A stretch of 64,000 nt of DNA from Paraglaciecola sp. MB-3u-78 (GTDB taxonomy: Bacteria; Pseudomonadota; Gammaproteobacteria; Enterobacterales; Alteromonadaceae), in the NCBI RefSeq assembly GCF_002835935.1, contig NZ_PJCF01000013.1:124001-188000 (forward strand). Reading direction: 5' to 3'. The notes beneath the pieces are model-generated. The model was not told the origin of the DNA, searched no databases, and worked only from the letters and a program-made list of their open reading frames with translations. Made by a program: the position numbers and the translations under genes. Positions 7,359 to 15,691 of this stretch are shown here, piece after piece. The number at the start of each line of letters is the position of its first letter. The stretch's first letter is position 1.

Positions 7359-9107
7359 TTAACTCACCAACTGCAACTGCGCAAATTCTCTATACAGGGC
7401 ATTACTTGCCACTAATTCTTGATGAGTGCCAATGGCGACTATCTCACCTTTGTCCATTACCACTATCCGGTCTGCGTTGATAACCGTCGCCAGTCTATGG
7501 GCGATAATCAAGGTTGTCTTGTCTTTCATCAATTCTTCTAGCGCTAATTTAACATGTTGCTCGTTAGAGGCATCCAAAGAACTCGTGGCTTCATCTAACA
7601 ACAGAATTGGCCTATTGGCTAAAATGGCTCTAGCAATCGCTATACGCTGCTTTTGACCACCCGACAAACGCACCCCGCGTTCGCCTAAATTAGTATCATA
7701 ACCTTGGGGTAACTCACTAATAAAGTCATGGGCACGGGCCGCTTTTGCAGCGTTTTCAATATCTAACTGACTAGCATGGGTACGACCATAACCAATATTA
7801 TCTTTTACACTACTGGCAAATATCACAGATTCTTGAGGCACCAACGCAAATTGATCTCGCAATGCAGTGACATCTAACAATTTAATGTCTTTGTTTTCTA
7901 ATTTTATCTGACCACTGCTGACGTCATAAAAACGCAGTAATAATTGAAACAACGTAGACTTACCTGCCCCGCTTGGACCTACCAAAGCAACACGCTCACC
8001 ACTTTTTATTTTCAAATTCAGGTCTTTTATCACCGAAACCGTGTCGGCTTGAGGATAATAAAAATTTACATCTTGTAGCTCAATCTCACCACTGACTTGA
8101 TTGGGTAACGCAATAGCAGAGACCGGCGACTGAATACTGGTTTGGGTGTTCAGCAGTTCCATTAAACGCTCACTAGCCCCCGCTGCTTTTTGAACTTCGC
8201 CAATTACTTCGCTAATTGTCGCCACCGCACCGCCAGCCATCACCGCGTAAAACATAAATGCAGTGAGTTCCCCCGCACTCAGTTCTCCCGTTAATACCTG
8301 CTGTGCACCTATCCATGCTACTGACGTGATAGCAATAATACTAATAGCCATAATAAATGCCACCAGCAAAGCCCGGTATTTGATCCTTAATTGCGCAGCC
8401 CCCATCACGCCTTCGATACGAGATTGAAACAATGTCTTGTCTATTTCTTCATGAGAATAGGCCTGCACAGTATGAATTTCATGTAATGTTTCATCTACAT
8501 AAGCGCCCACATCTGCGACTTTATCTTGACTGTTTTTGGAGTGTAATCTTACTTTTGCGCCAAATACTCTAATCGGTAGTAACACTATTGGCACCGCAAT
8601 TAATACATATAAAGTCAGCATTGGGCTAGAAAAGAGCATCAAAAATAACGCACCGATAAAAGTAATACATGAGCGTAAGCCCATAGACAAACCCATTCCC
8701 ACCACTGACTGTAATAATGTGGTGTCTGCGGTAAAACGAGAGATCACTTCTCCGGTTCGCGTTTTAGCAAAAAAAGCAGGGGATAACGTCAACAAATGCC
8801 CATACACATTTTGACGAATGTCTGCGCTCACCCTCTCACCCAACCAAATCATCCAGTAAAATCGGAAATAAGCAGCAATGCTGCCTACAAGGGCAATACC
8901 CATGACCATGAACATCGTTTGATCTAGCTTGTCAGCATTGTTGGCAATAAACCCTTCATCCACCACAGCTTTAATACCTTGACCTAGTAGCAGCCAAGAT
9001 CCAGCGCCTACAATTAATGCTGAAATGGCAAAAGCCACTTTTGATTTGTATGGACGAAGTTGCCCAAATAGCCATTTCATTACGGTGCTGGTTTTAGGGG
9101 ATTGCAA
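7359..9107 (-). CDS. ABC exporter, fused membrane and ATPase half-transporter (MsbA/LmrA type)
   Basis: 582 residues: six hydrophobic segments in the first 310, with the type-1 exporter core (TRTGEVISRFTADT near 116-129), then an ATPase domain with Walker A GPSGAGKST (377-385), Q-loop LVPQE, signature LSGGQ (481-485), Walker B ILLLDE (501-506) and switch IIAHRL. It should work as a homodimer exporting a hydrophobic compound, lipid or drug. Nothing nearby tells the substrate; the true msbA normally lies with lpxK, which is absent here. The stop is beside the GCTCGTA heptamer tract. Confidence 0.9.
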   Translation of the reverse strand: MQSPKTSTVMKWLFGQLRPYKSKVAFAISALIVGAGSWLLLGQGIKAVVDEGFIANNADKLDQTMFMVMGIALVGSIAAYFRFYWMIWLGERVSADIRQNVYGHLLTLSPAFFAKTRTGEVISRFTADTTLLQSVVGMGLSMGLRSCITFIGALFLMLFSSPMLTLYVLIAVPIVLLPIRVFGAKVRLHSKNSQDKVADVGAYVDETLHEIHTVQAYSHEEIDKTLFQSRIEGVMGAAQLRIKYRALLVAFIMAISIIAITSVAWIGAQQVLTGELSAGELTAFMFYAVMAGGAVATISEVIGEVQKAAGASERLMELLNTQTSIQSPVSAIALPNQVSGEIELQDVNFYYPQADTVSVIKDLNLKIKSGERVALVGPSGAGKSTLFQLLLRFYDVSSGQIKLENKDIKLLDVTALRDQFALVPQESVIFASSVKDNIGYGRTHASQLDIENAAKAARAHDFISELPQGYDTNLGERGVRLSGGQKQRIAIARAILANRPILLLDEATSSLDASNEQHVKLALEELMKDKTTLIIAHRLATVINADRIVVMDKGEIVAIGTHQELVASNALYREFAQLQLVS

Positions 9108-9275
9108 GGTATGTCTCTTTTAATTTTGGCAGAAGAATTAGTATGGGGGCATGAGGGACATATTTCGATACGGCAGCCAAAGTAATAAGTATCAAACTGT
9201 TACAGATCTTTATTTATCGACTCTATACTGAGTAATATGCTAACAGTTCCTATAACAAGGTAATGATATGTATGC

Positions 9276-9695
9276 CTATCTTTCATCCACATTCAAAATA
9301 GCCAGTATCAACACAAAAAAACATAACACCAAATTGAACAACGGAATTTGAAAGCCATAAAATCCATTTATTATCCCACCCAACGCTGCCCAGACACTGA
9401 TATAAAAAAGCAGTTGTATGAAAGGTGAGAATCGAATTTTACCACTTAGAAACAAATATAAAAAAGGCAGCAAACCACCGAATATAGAAGTAGAAATGAC
9501 AGCATACATAGCACCATATTCTGCCTTTAAGTCAGCAAAAAATTGAAAAGTCTGCTGGGATGCAGGCCAATAAAAATAACTTAATCCAATTGTTAAAGCG
9601 AACAGCTGTAAACATAGGCCAGGTAATAAATTAGCGCCTATAGCACTTTTAATATTACTGACTAGTCGAGCACCATTAGATTGCTTGGATATCAT
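9276..9695 (-). CDS. Four-helix membrane protein of unknown function
   Basis: 139 residues with four clear hydrophobic segments (about 20-45, 60-82, 88-110, 112-135) and a short polar N-terminus. I do not recognise the family. Its start overlaps the stop of the DUF2177 gene by 4 bases (ATGA type), and that gene in turn overlaps the phosphotransferase gene, so the three are translated from one message. This suggests a shared function for two small membrane proteins and a kinase-like protein. Confidence 0.7.
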   Translation of the reverse strand: MISKQSNGARLVSNIKSAIGANLLPGLCLQLFALTIGLSYFYWPASQQTFQFFADLKAEYGAMYAVISTSIFGGLLPFLYLFLSGKIRFSPFIQLLFYISVWAALGGIINGFYGFQIPLFNLVLCFFVLILAILNVDER

Positions 9696-10111
9696 TTAGT
9701 TTTGCTCTGAAGGGGGTATTTTAACCACACATGTCCACCTAGCATCGCACAAATTGATGTCAATATAGCGCCCCAGAGCCAGTCTTTAATCGTAATAGAA
9801 AGAGGCCAATTTACCACTAGTGCATAGTTGGTTAAGTTATAAGTACCATAAGCCGCTGCACCTAAAACAAAACCTCGCCAGAGAAAGTAAAATCTAGACT
9901 GAGTGCTTAGTTGAACCTTAATGGCTAAGATCAAAATAGCCAATGGGTACAACAGATAAAAAACAATCCAAGGCCAAATGATGACCTGCTCTCGCATAAT
10001 ATGCCCCATCGCCTGCTGATAACCGTCCTTTGCAACCAAACCTAACCAAATGCCATCAAGAATAAGTAGGCTCAATAGTAGTGTTAAGTAAGTTAAAATA
10101 TTCGCTTTCAT
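9692..10111 (-). CDS. DUF2177 family membrane protein
   Basis: 139 residues with four hydrophobic helices. The N-terminus TYLTLLLSLLILDGIWLG and the central YGTYNLTNYALVVNWPL block are the features of DUF2177 proteins, small inner-membrane proteins of unknown function. The gene overlaps both neighbours by 4 bases, forming a tight three-gene operon from 11106 down to 9276. Confidence 0.82.
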   Translation of the reverse strand: MKANILTYLTLLLSLLILDGIWLGLVAKDGYQQAMGHIMREQVIIWPWIVFYLLYPLAILILAIKVQLSTQSRFYFLWRGFVLGAAAYGTYNLTNYALVVNWPLSITIKDWLWGAILTSICAMLGGHVWLKYPLQSKTK

Positions 10112-11106
10112 TTTGCTTCTAATCTGTTGTCTAAAATAGCTAAAGCTATATCGGTTTGCCTGTGCATGTAAGCATTAATTTTATAGTGGCCGGGGCTCCA
10201 GCCTAATAAAAACCGATAAAAGTCGGCCCACGCTAAAGGATATAACATGCGCCACTCTTGCTGTAATGGCATAAAATCCACGTTAATCTGGTAGTGATAA
10301 AGCGCATTTTTAAGATGCAAAAAATACTCATCTAGTAAATGTTGTTCATGTTTGAATAAATCATCTTGATTAAGACTAGCACCTAGAAAATAAGCAAGGT
10401 CTTTTACGCCGACTCCTTTACCCACATACTGGAAATCCACTGCGGCTAATCTGTTAGCGCCATTGTTATCAGAGAAACAGAAATTAGCCAGCTTCGCATC
10501 ACCGTGCACCAGCGTTTGAAAGCGGGCATGGTTCAATGCGGTATCTAAAGTCTGAGCAGCATCTTTGAGTTGACCTGCCTGCATCACCTCAAACTCATCT
10601 TGACGTGTAGCCAGATGCCAATACGTGCCGACAGGCCAAAGGTCACAATTGTCTTGTTGTAAAAACCTAGCATGAAAATAGGCCAACCATTTAATGCCTA
10701 ACTTCACGTCAGCCATTCCAGTTTGGTCTTTACGCAGCGAAAATCCAGCTTGATCTAAATCTTGTAATACTAATATCTGTTGTTGGTTTTCTGAAAACGC
10801 TGCCAACAGTTTAGGTACCACACAATGATCATCACATAAGGATGCGTAATCTCGATAAAAGTTGGCTTCAACTTGATAGGACTGCAATTTACGTTGATGG
10901 CTGGTTTGCGTATTCCAACCTTTTGGATGAGCGTGCTCGATGGGTGGTGAAATATGTTTAACAATAAAAGTAGTGTTAAGTCTTGGGCTTATATATCGTG
11001 AAATATCCCCATAGCCACTCCAAAGAGATTGCACGGTTTGTAATTTATGTAATGAGTTGTCCGCAAAATGCTGTTTAAGCTGGGCTAAAACATCGATAGC
11101 TGGCAT
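10108..11106 (-). CDS. Aminoglycoside/choline-kinase-like phosphotransferase (ecdysteroid-kinase-like)
   Basis: 332 residues with the kinase-like fold of the APH/choline kinase group. The catalytic loop is LVHGDAKLANFCF (Brenner-type HGDxxxxN) and the metal-binding Asp is in AVDFQYVGKGVGVKDLAYF. An N-terminal lysine in TTFIVKHI is the likely ATP-binding Lys. The sequence resembles the DUF1679/EcKL branch, whose bacterial members have unknown substrates. It heads a three-gene operon with two small membrane proteins, so a substrate that is lipid-like or membrane-delivered is possible, but that is conjecture. Confidence 0.75.
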   Translation of the reverse strand: MPAIDVLAQLKQHFADNSLHKLQTVQSLWSGYGDISRYISPRLNTTFIVKHISPPIEHAHPKGWNTQTSHQRKLQSYQVEANFYRDYASLCDDHCVVPKLLAAFSENQQQILVLQDLDQAGFSLRKDQTGMADVKLGIKWLAYFHARFLQQDNCDLWPVGTYWHLATRQDEFEVMQAGQLKDAAQTLDTALNHARFQTLVHGDAKLANFCFSDNNGANRLAAVDFQYVGKGVGVKDLAYFLGASLNQDDLFKHEQHLLDEYFLHLKNALYHYQINVDFMPLQQEWRMLYPLAWADFYRFLLGWSPGHYKINAYMHRQTDIALAILDNRLEAK

Positions 11107-11237
11107 CCGTTGTGTTTGTAAAATTGACTGACTGTCAATAGCTTACCCCAAACAGAAAACACGAAGAAGAGCGAATAGATAAAACAACTATGAACTGTCG
11201 CTTTATCTATTCTAAATATTTATCTATCGCGACATAT

Positions 11238-11552
11238 CTATCTCTCGCGTCGTGGCGGCTTATGACTGGTAAATTCTGCTTCGGTCAAGACACCGTCACC
11301 GTTTGCATCAATATGACCAAAAATAGTGGCATAATCATCGTTTGGCACTTCACTTTTTTCAAACTCGGCGAATGTGACTGTGCCATCTCCATCCAAATCT
11401 AAAGACGAGAATTGTGGGCGTTCGTGTTCTGGCTTATCATTTGATCCGCGATCTTGAGCATGTACAGATAGGCTTAGAGAAATTCCAATCAAACAACAAA
11501 GTGTTAATAACTTTACCGATCCATTCTTTTTTACACTGTTAACAAAATTCAT
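11238..11552 (-). CDS. Secreted EF-hand calcium-binding protein
   Basis: 104 residues from ATG 11552, preceded by AGGTCATATT; the longer frame to 11630 adds 26 residues without a site. A hydrophobic signal segment ends at SVHAQ. Two EF-hand loops follow: DLDGDGTVTFAEF and DANGDGVLTEAEF, each with Asp at 1, 3 and 5 and Glu at 12 or close to it. The protein is probably periplasmic and binds calcium. The C-terminus is very basic (KPPRRER). Confidence 0.8.
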   Translation of the reverse strand: MNFVNSVKKNGSVKLLTLCCLIGISLSLSVHAQDRGSNDKPEHERPQFSSLDLDGDGTVTFAEFEKSEVPNDDYATIFGHIDANGDGVLTEAEFTSHKPPRRER

Positions 11553-11693
11553 AATATGACCTACATGTTGATTTAAATTCAGGTAAAGCTTACCGAAAAT
11601 GTAAACAAACAGTGTGCAAGAAACCAGCAAATAATGTGTAACAAATGTGCAACAAACTAACTAAGGAAGGGTAAAAGCGTGATAACGGGAATG

Positions 11694-11724
11694 GGGCTCA
11701 GGTTAACGTTAATAACCTGAGCCC
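11694..11724. repeat. Intergenic palindrome, GGGCTCAGGTTA arms; possible terminator of hpf
   Basis: GGGCTCAGGTTA (11694-11705) and TAACCTGAGCCC (11713-11724) are perfect 12-bp arms around a 7-base loop, 20 bases beyond the hpf stop. No U-tract follows on either strand, so termination is uncertain. The AACCTGAG/CTCAGGTT core recurs at 21177, 28667, 39224 and 51492. Confidence 0.75.
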
Positions 11725-11744
11725 GCGGGGCAAGTTAAGTGTGA

Positions 11745-12101
11745 CTAGGTTAGATCCATACCCTGAATAATTTCATGGGCAATTTCAGGGGTGGTAACAC
11801 TGGGTTTTTCATGCAAATCACCTTTTAACTGTCCTTTACGATGTTTAAGTGCTGCATCTAATTTTTTACCTGCTTGGGATATAGCTGGGTACATCACATC
11901 GCCTTTGCCTTTTACCGCAATACTGGTCCCTTCATATTTAGTGGCAACCTCTGCACTAAACTCACCGTGCTCTTTAGTCACAATGATATCTATGGCGATA
12001 AGGGTAGGAAAATGGCTGGCTATTTTAGAGAACTTTTGATGAATATCTTCTTTAACTGACTCTGAGATTTCACAATGATGACCTGAAACATTTATTTTCA
12101 T
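11745..12101 (-). CDS. hpf: Ribosome hibernation promoting factor (HPF/RaiA family)
   Basis: 118 residues. The start MKINVSGHHCEISESVKEDI and the SAEVATKYEGTSIAVKGKGDVMYPAI stretch are the conserved core of the small-ribosome-subunit-binding fold; it blocks the decoding site and promotes inactive 100S ribosomes in stationary phase. The usual gammaproteobacterial HPF has about 95 residues; here there are some 20 extra C-terminal residues (TTPEIAHEIIQGMDL). It is not in the usual rpoN-ptsN neighbourhood, so it may be a second paralogue. Confidence 0.85.
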   Translation of the reverse strand: MKINVSGHHCEISESVKEDIHQKFSKIASHFPTLIAIDIIVTKEHGEFSAEVATKYEGTSIAVKGKGDVMYPAISQAGKKLDAALKHRKGQLKGDLHEKPSVTTPEIAHEIIQGMDLT

Positions 12102-12538
12102 AGATTTTCCTCTTTGCTCTGATTACATTTTTATTGTCGAGAGCGTATAGCTCCCGCATACATCGCCGAGACTGAGATCATTTGTTTTTATTGCAACGCG
12201 TTAATTGCGCGGCGCCCATCTTGAAGTTTAGTCATTCTAAACAAATCAAGCGAACAAATACTCCAGCCTCAAGGGTTTTCCTCAAAACATCCCCATCCTG
12301 CGTTAAACCAGTGTATTTGGATAGCCAAAACTCACTGCTTTTGCCTTGACTGAGAACGTTTTGATGAAAATCTCATAACATATGAGAGAACAACATCTAC
12401 ACATAGAGCTTGGGATAAGATGAGCAAAAAACAAGGAGAAATCAATATAAAAAATCATACTGTTTGATATTTTTTATTTCCCAAAGGGTCTGTGTTAAAT
12501 TTGCCATATTTTATTGTGACCATTCTTGGATAAATTAT
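12102..12538. other. Intergenic stretch between divergent hpf and DUF2797 genes
   Basis: 437 bases with no ORF I would defend. It must hold the promoters of hpf (leftward) and of the DUF2797 gene (rightward). No clear operator or hairpin was seen. Confidence 0.4.
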
Positions 12539-13378
12539 ATGACCTTGTACCAAGGTAATACCCGCAAGATGAGTGTGAGTGCTGATTCAAACAATATTGC
12601 GCAATATGCTCTGCCCATTGGCGATGACAAAATTAATATGAATGCGTTGATAGGCCAATCACTCAAGGTTGTGTATGGCGGGGAGATACATTGTGTGCAT
12701 TGTGGGACAAAAACCAAAAAGAGTTTTAATCAAGGATACTGTTATCGCTGCCTAATGAAATTAGCACAGTGTGATACCTGTATTATCAAACCAGAACTGT
12801 GTCACTACGAAAAAGGGACCTGCCGCGAGCCCGCTTGGGGTGAAGCTAACTGTTTATCAGACCATTTTGTCTATTTAGCCAATACCGGTACCATAAAAGT
12901 AGGTATTACCCGCCATGTTAGTGATGGTGTGTCTAGCCGCTGGATAGATCAAGGTGCCACTCAGGCTATTGCTATCATGCGGGTACAAAACCGGTTAACC
13001 AGTGGCTTAGTTGAGATGGCATTTAAAGAGCATATTGCCGACAAAACCAATTGGCGCACTATGCTCAAAAGTCAGCCCGAACAAGTGGATTTAGCCGCGC
13101 TAAAAGAATCACTACTGGAGCAAGTTGAAGCTGATTTAGACGAAATCATTGAAGAATATGGCTTTCAAGCGATTGATATCACCAATACTCCCGCTATTGA
13201 TATTTGTTATCCCGTTAAGCAATACCCCGAAAAAGTAAAGTCTATCAACTTAGATAAAGAACTGACCTTTGAAGGCACCCTACTGGGTATTAAAGGCCAG
13301 TATCTTATGCTGGATGGCGATCGTGTTATCAATATGCGCAAATATTCTGGCTATAATTTGCAGGTTGAAATAGCTTAG
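12539..13378 (+). CDS. DUF2797 family protein with Cys-rich N-terminus
   Basis: 279 residues from ATG 12539; the frame is open upstream to 12464 but those 25 residues look non-coding and ATG 12539 has GGATAA ahead. Four cysteine pairs lie between residues 65 and 125 (CVHCGTK, CYRC, CDTC, then single Cys in ELCHYEKGTC), fit for zinc binding. The segment HFVYLANTGTIKVGITRH resembles a GIY-YIG-like core, as in DUF2797. The remainder is helical with many acidic residues. Function is unknown; a nucleic-acid role is only suggested by the fold. Confidence 0.78.
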   Translation: MTLYQGNTRKMSVSADSNNIAQYALPIGDDKINMNALIGQSLKVVYGGEIHCVHCGTKTKKSFNQGYCYRCLMKLAQCDTCIIKPELCHYEKGTCREPAWGEANCLSDHFVYLANTGTIKVGITRHVSDGVSSRWIDQGATQAIAIMRVQNRLTSGLVEMAFKEHIADKTNWRTMLKSQPEQVDLAALKESLLEQVEADLDEIIEEYGFQAIDITNTPAIDICYPVKQYPEKVKSINLDKELTFEGTLLGIKGQYLMLDGDRVINMRKYSGYNLQVEIA

Positions 13379-13422
13379 CTGTTTTCACAATAAAAACAAT
13401 ACGAACCAAACATCTATTCATA

Positions 13423-13455
13423 CTGCGCAACACACTGATATTAGTCTGTGCGCAG
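13423..13455. terminator. Convergent hairpin
   Basis: CTGCGCA (13423-13429) pairs with TGCGCAG (13449-13455). It lies between the converging DUF2797 and SDR genes. There is no strong U-tract. Confidence 0.5.
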
Positions 13456-13487
13456 CGAGGAATATTTCGTTTAGCTAAGTGTTCTGG

Positions 13488-14468
13488 TTATTTTGCAGCA
13501 GGGTTGTTTTTTGAACCTTTAGCGATTTCTTCATCAAGCATTTCAATTAACCTTGCACGATCAAATTGGTGAACTTGCCCATCATTAAGCTCTAACATCT
13601 TGCTAATTTGGCGACGCAAAACTCGATCAGCTTGGGCCACTGTTCCTGTAACCATATAACGACTTTTAGGTGCGTTACTTTGCATAGCATTTAGCGCCGC
13701 TTTACCTACTGGGGCTGGGTCTGGTTGTTGGTCCATTTTGGTCAAAGCATCAAGCAGATAAGCAAGCTCTTGAGGATATGCAGTGTCTTCAGTCCAATAG
13801 TTGGCGTCATCCATTAGTTTTTTCGCCGCAACGCCTATATTCGATTTATAGGTACTTGGCTCAATGACATGTACGCTGACATCAAATCGCGCCATTTCTA
13901 TAGCAAGCGTGTCGTTAAAAGCCTCAATTGCATGTTTACTCATACTATAAGCCCCAAATATAGGGGGAGTGATAATGCCAGCGACAGAGCCCGTAGTGAC
14001 TATACGACCTTTACTCTCGATTATCAGCGGTGCAAATGCTTGAGTTACACGCACCGGGCCATAAACATTAACATCCATCTGGTAATGTAGTTGCTCTACT
14101 GGCACTTCTAACAACGGGCCAAAAACGTTAATGCCGGCGTTATTTATTAGCCCATATAAGCCGCGGCCTTGAGCTTCAACGAAGGTAACCGCTGCGTCAA
14201 TTTCAGCTTGGTTGCGTACATCAAATTGCACAGCAGTAACATTGTCCATCGCATTCATTGCTTTCATTTCGTCTTTATGCAAAACGCCAGCGTATACGTA
14301 GAAGCCATTTTCACTCAATTCTTGGGTCATTCTTAATCCAAGGCCCGAGTTGGAGCCTGTCACCAAGACTGCTTTTTGATGCGAATTTGCGTCACCGTGA
14401 TGAGCACTGTTGCCATTGAAACTGATGAATAAAGTTATGCTAAGCAGGACAATTCCAAATATTCTCAT
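13488..14468 (-). CDS. Short-chain dehydrogenase/reductase with N-terminal signal-like segment
   Basis: 326 residues. The Rossmann motif TGSNSGLGLRM, NNAG and catalytic YSMSKHA (YxxxK) are intact, so it should be an active NAD(P)-dependent oxidoreductase of the classical SDR family. Unusually, a hydrophobic segment (about residues 3-20, ending GNSAHHGDANS) precedes the Rossmann fold and looks like a signal peptide or membrane anchor. NAD(P) is scarce in the periplasm, so a cytoplasm-facing anchor is as likely as export. Substrate unknown. Two GGTAA-type inverted repeats lie just upstream (see 14483-14590). Confidence 0.85.
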   Translation of the reverse strand: MRIFGIVLLSITLFISFNGNSAHHGDANSHQKAVLVTGSNSGLGLRMTQELSENGFYVYAGVLHKDEMKAMNAMDNVTAVQFDVRNQAEIDAAVTFVEAQGRGLYGLINNAGINVFGPLLEVPVEQLHYQMDVNVYGPVRVTQAFAPLIIESKGRIVTTGSVAGIITPPIFGAYSMSKHAIEAFNDTLAIEMARFDVSVHVIEPSTYKSNIGVAAKKLMDDANYWTEDTAYPQELAYLLDALTKMDQQPDPAPVGKAALNAMQSNAPKSRYMVTGTVAQADRVLRRQISKMLELNDGQVHQFDRARLIEMLDEEIAKGSKNNPAAK

Positions 14469-14482
14469 TAATATTCCTTTTT

Positions 14483-14590
14483 GGGTAATGTTTAGGGTGG
14501 ATTATTCGACATATTGAGTCGTAATAGCAGTCAGTATATGGGAATGTACTGATTGGCTACATTTACATCTGCTATAGGTAAACATTACCC
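14483..14590 (-). promoter_or_regulatory. Candidate operator pair upstream of SDR gene
   Basis: GGTAAACATTACCC at 14577-14590 contains a perfect GGTAA-N3-TTACC palindrome. A related inverted copy GGGTAATGTTTAGG lies at 14483-14496, 15 bases before the SDR start. Together TAAACATTACCC and its complement are 12-bp inverted copies 84 bases apart, as expected for two binding sites of a dimeric repressor. No regulator gene is adjacent. The rest of 14469-14849 holds no gene. Confidence 0.4.
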
Positions 14591-14849
14591 ATAGCTATTT
14601 TAAGTTTCTCGCAGTTGATTAGGTCCCATGCAACATTAAATCTGAGATAAAAAGAAGAGGCGAAAAAGAGTACGCTGTACACCATAGACGTTATTTTGAA
14701 ATTTCAAGGGTGGGAATAAGCTGGGAATAAAAGCTGGGTATCATGACAACTGTACTACTTTAAAGACTAAGGGGAGCAGATTCCCCCCTTACATCTTGCT
14801 TGCTCTCTAAAAAAACATATCAATAGCAAACCACCCTGATATTTTATAA

Positions 14850-15500
14850 CTAAATCAACGGCTTATTGAACCTCTCTTTACGAGGTAAAGAATAGTTTTC
14901 AGGATCCAGAGATACCAACACTTTATTCGCCTTGCCCTGAATTTCTATGGCTGGCACAAATCCGTAGTACCTAGAGTCTGCACTATTATTTCTGTTGTCA
15001 CCTAACACTAAATAATGCCCTTGTGGCACTATCACTTCAGCAAAATTATCACGGGCTTCAGCTACGGGTATAAATTGCACAAGATGCGCAACATTCCCTA
15101 AATACTCGGTTTTGCGAAGGGTATTTTTGTTGTCTTCGTAGAGGATGGGTTCACCATTGATAATCAATTTATTATCAAACATCGCGACCCTGTCGCCCGG
15201 CTCTCCAATCAAGCGTTTAATCAATCTATTACCCGCTTTTTCAGAATTAAACACCACTATGTCACCTCTTTTGGGCTGACCGGTTTGCATAATCTCAATA
15301 TCGGTAAAGGGCACTTCTAAGCGGTAAGCCATTTTATCTACAAAAATCCGATCACCTTCCACAATAGTCGGTAACATCGATCCAGTAGGCACCACATACC
15401 AATCAGCAAAACTGCTACGTGAGGCAAATAACACAACAGTAAAAAGCAAAATACCCCAGTTTTCTTTTACTAATTTATTAAATGAAATGTTGATATTCAT
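14850..15500 (-). CDS. lepB: Signal peptidase I
   Basis: 216 residues from ATG 15500 (MNINISFNKL); the longer frame to 15647 adds 49 residues that do not look like LepB. One membrane helix (about 12-30) is followed by VPTGSMLPTI with the catalytic Ser41 and NRLIKRLIGEPGD with the general base Lys95. The box LGDNRNNSADSRYYGFVP is intact. It cleaves signal peptides of exported proteins at the outer face of the inner membrane. E. coli LepB has two N-terminal helices and about 324 residues and sits with lepA; this short, isolated form may be a second paralogue. Confidence 0.9.
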   Translation of the reverse strand: MNINISFNKLVKENWGILLFTVVLFASRSSFADWYVVPTGSMLPTIVEGDRIFVDKMAYRLEVPFTDIEIMQTGQPKRGDIVVFNSEKAGNRLIKRLIGEPGDRVAMFDNKLIINGEPILYEDNKNTLRKTEYLGNVAHLVQFIPVAEARDNFAEVIVPQGHYLVLGDNRNNSADSRYYGFVPAIEIQGKANKVLVSLDPENYSLPRKERFNKPLI

Positions 15501-15691
15501 TGTGTAATCATTTGGAAGAGTTGTGAGGTATAAGACCGAGAAAATAGATGAAAGTTTATAAGCAGTTTGTAACCCTTTGTGTCTAAAAATTGGCAAAGCT
15601 AATTGACGCCGACCGGCCAAAGTAGTGGAAGTCTGACACCTGGGCATTGTTACGTTGTTTAGTTCGCTATTAGCCGAGTCGTGACAGGGAC

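Noticed and set aside
15501-15647. 49-residue N-terminal extension of signal peptidase I
   Set aside because: The residues do not resemble a LepB helix, and a normal start MNINISF is found at 15500.
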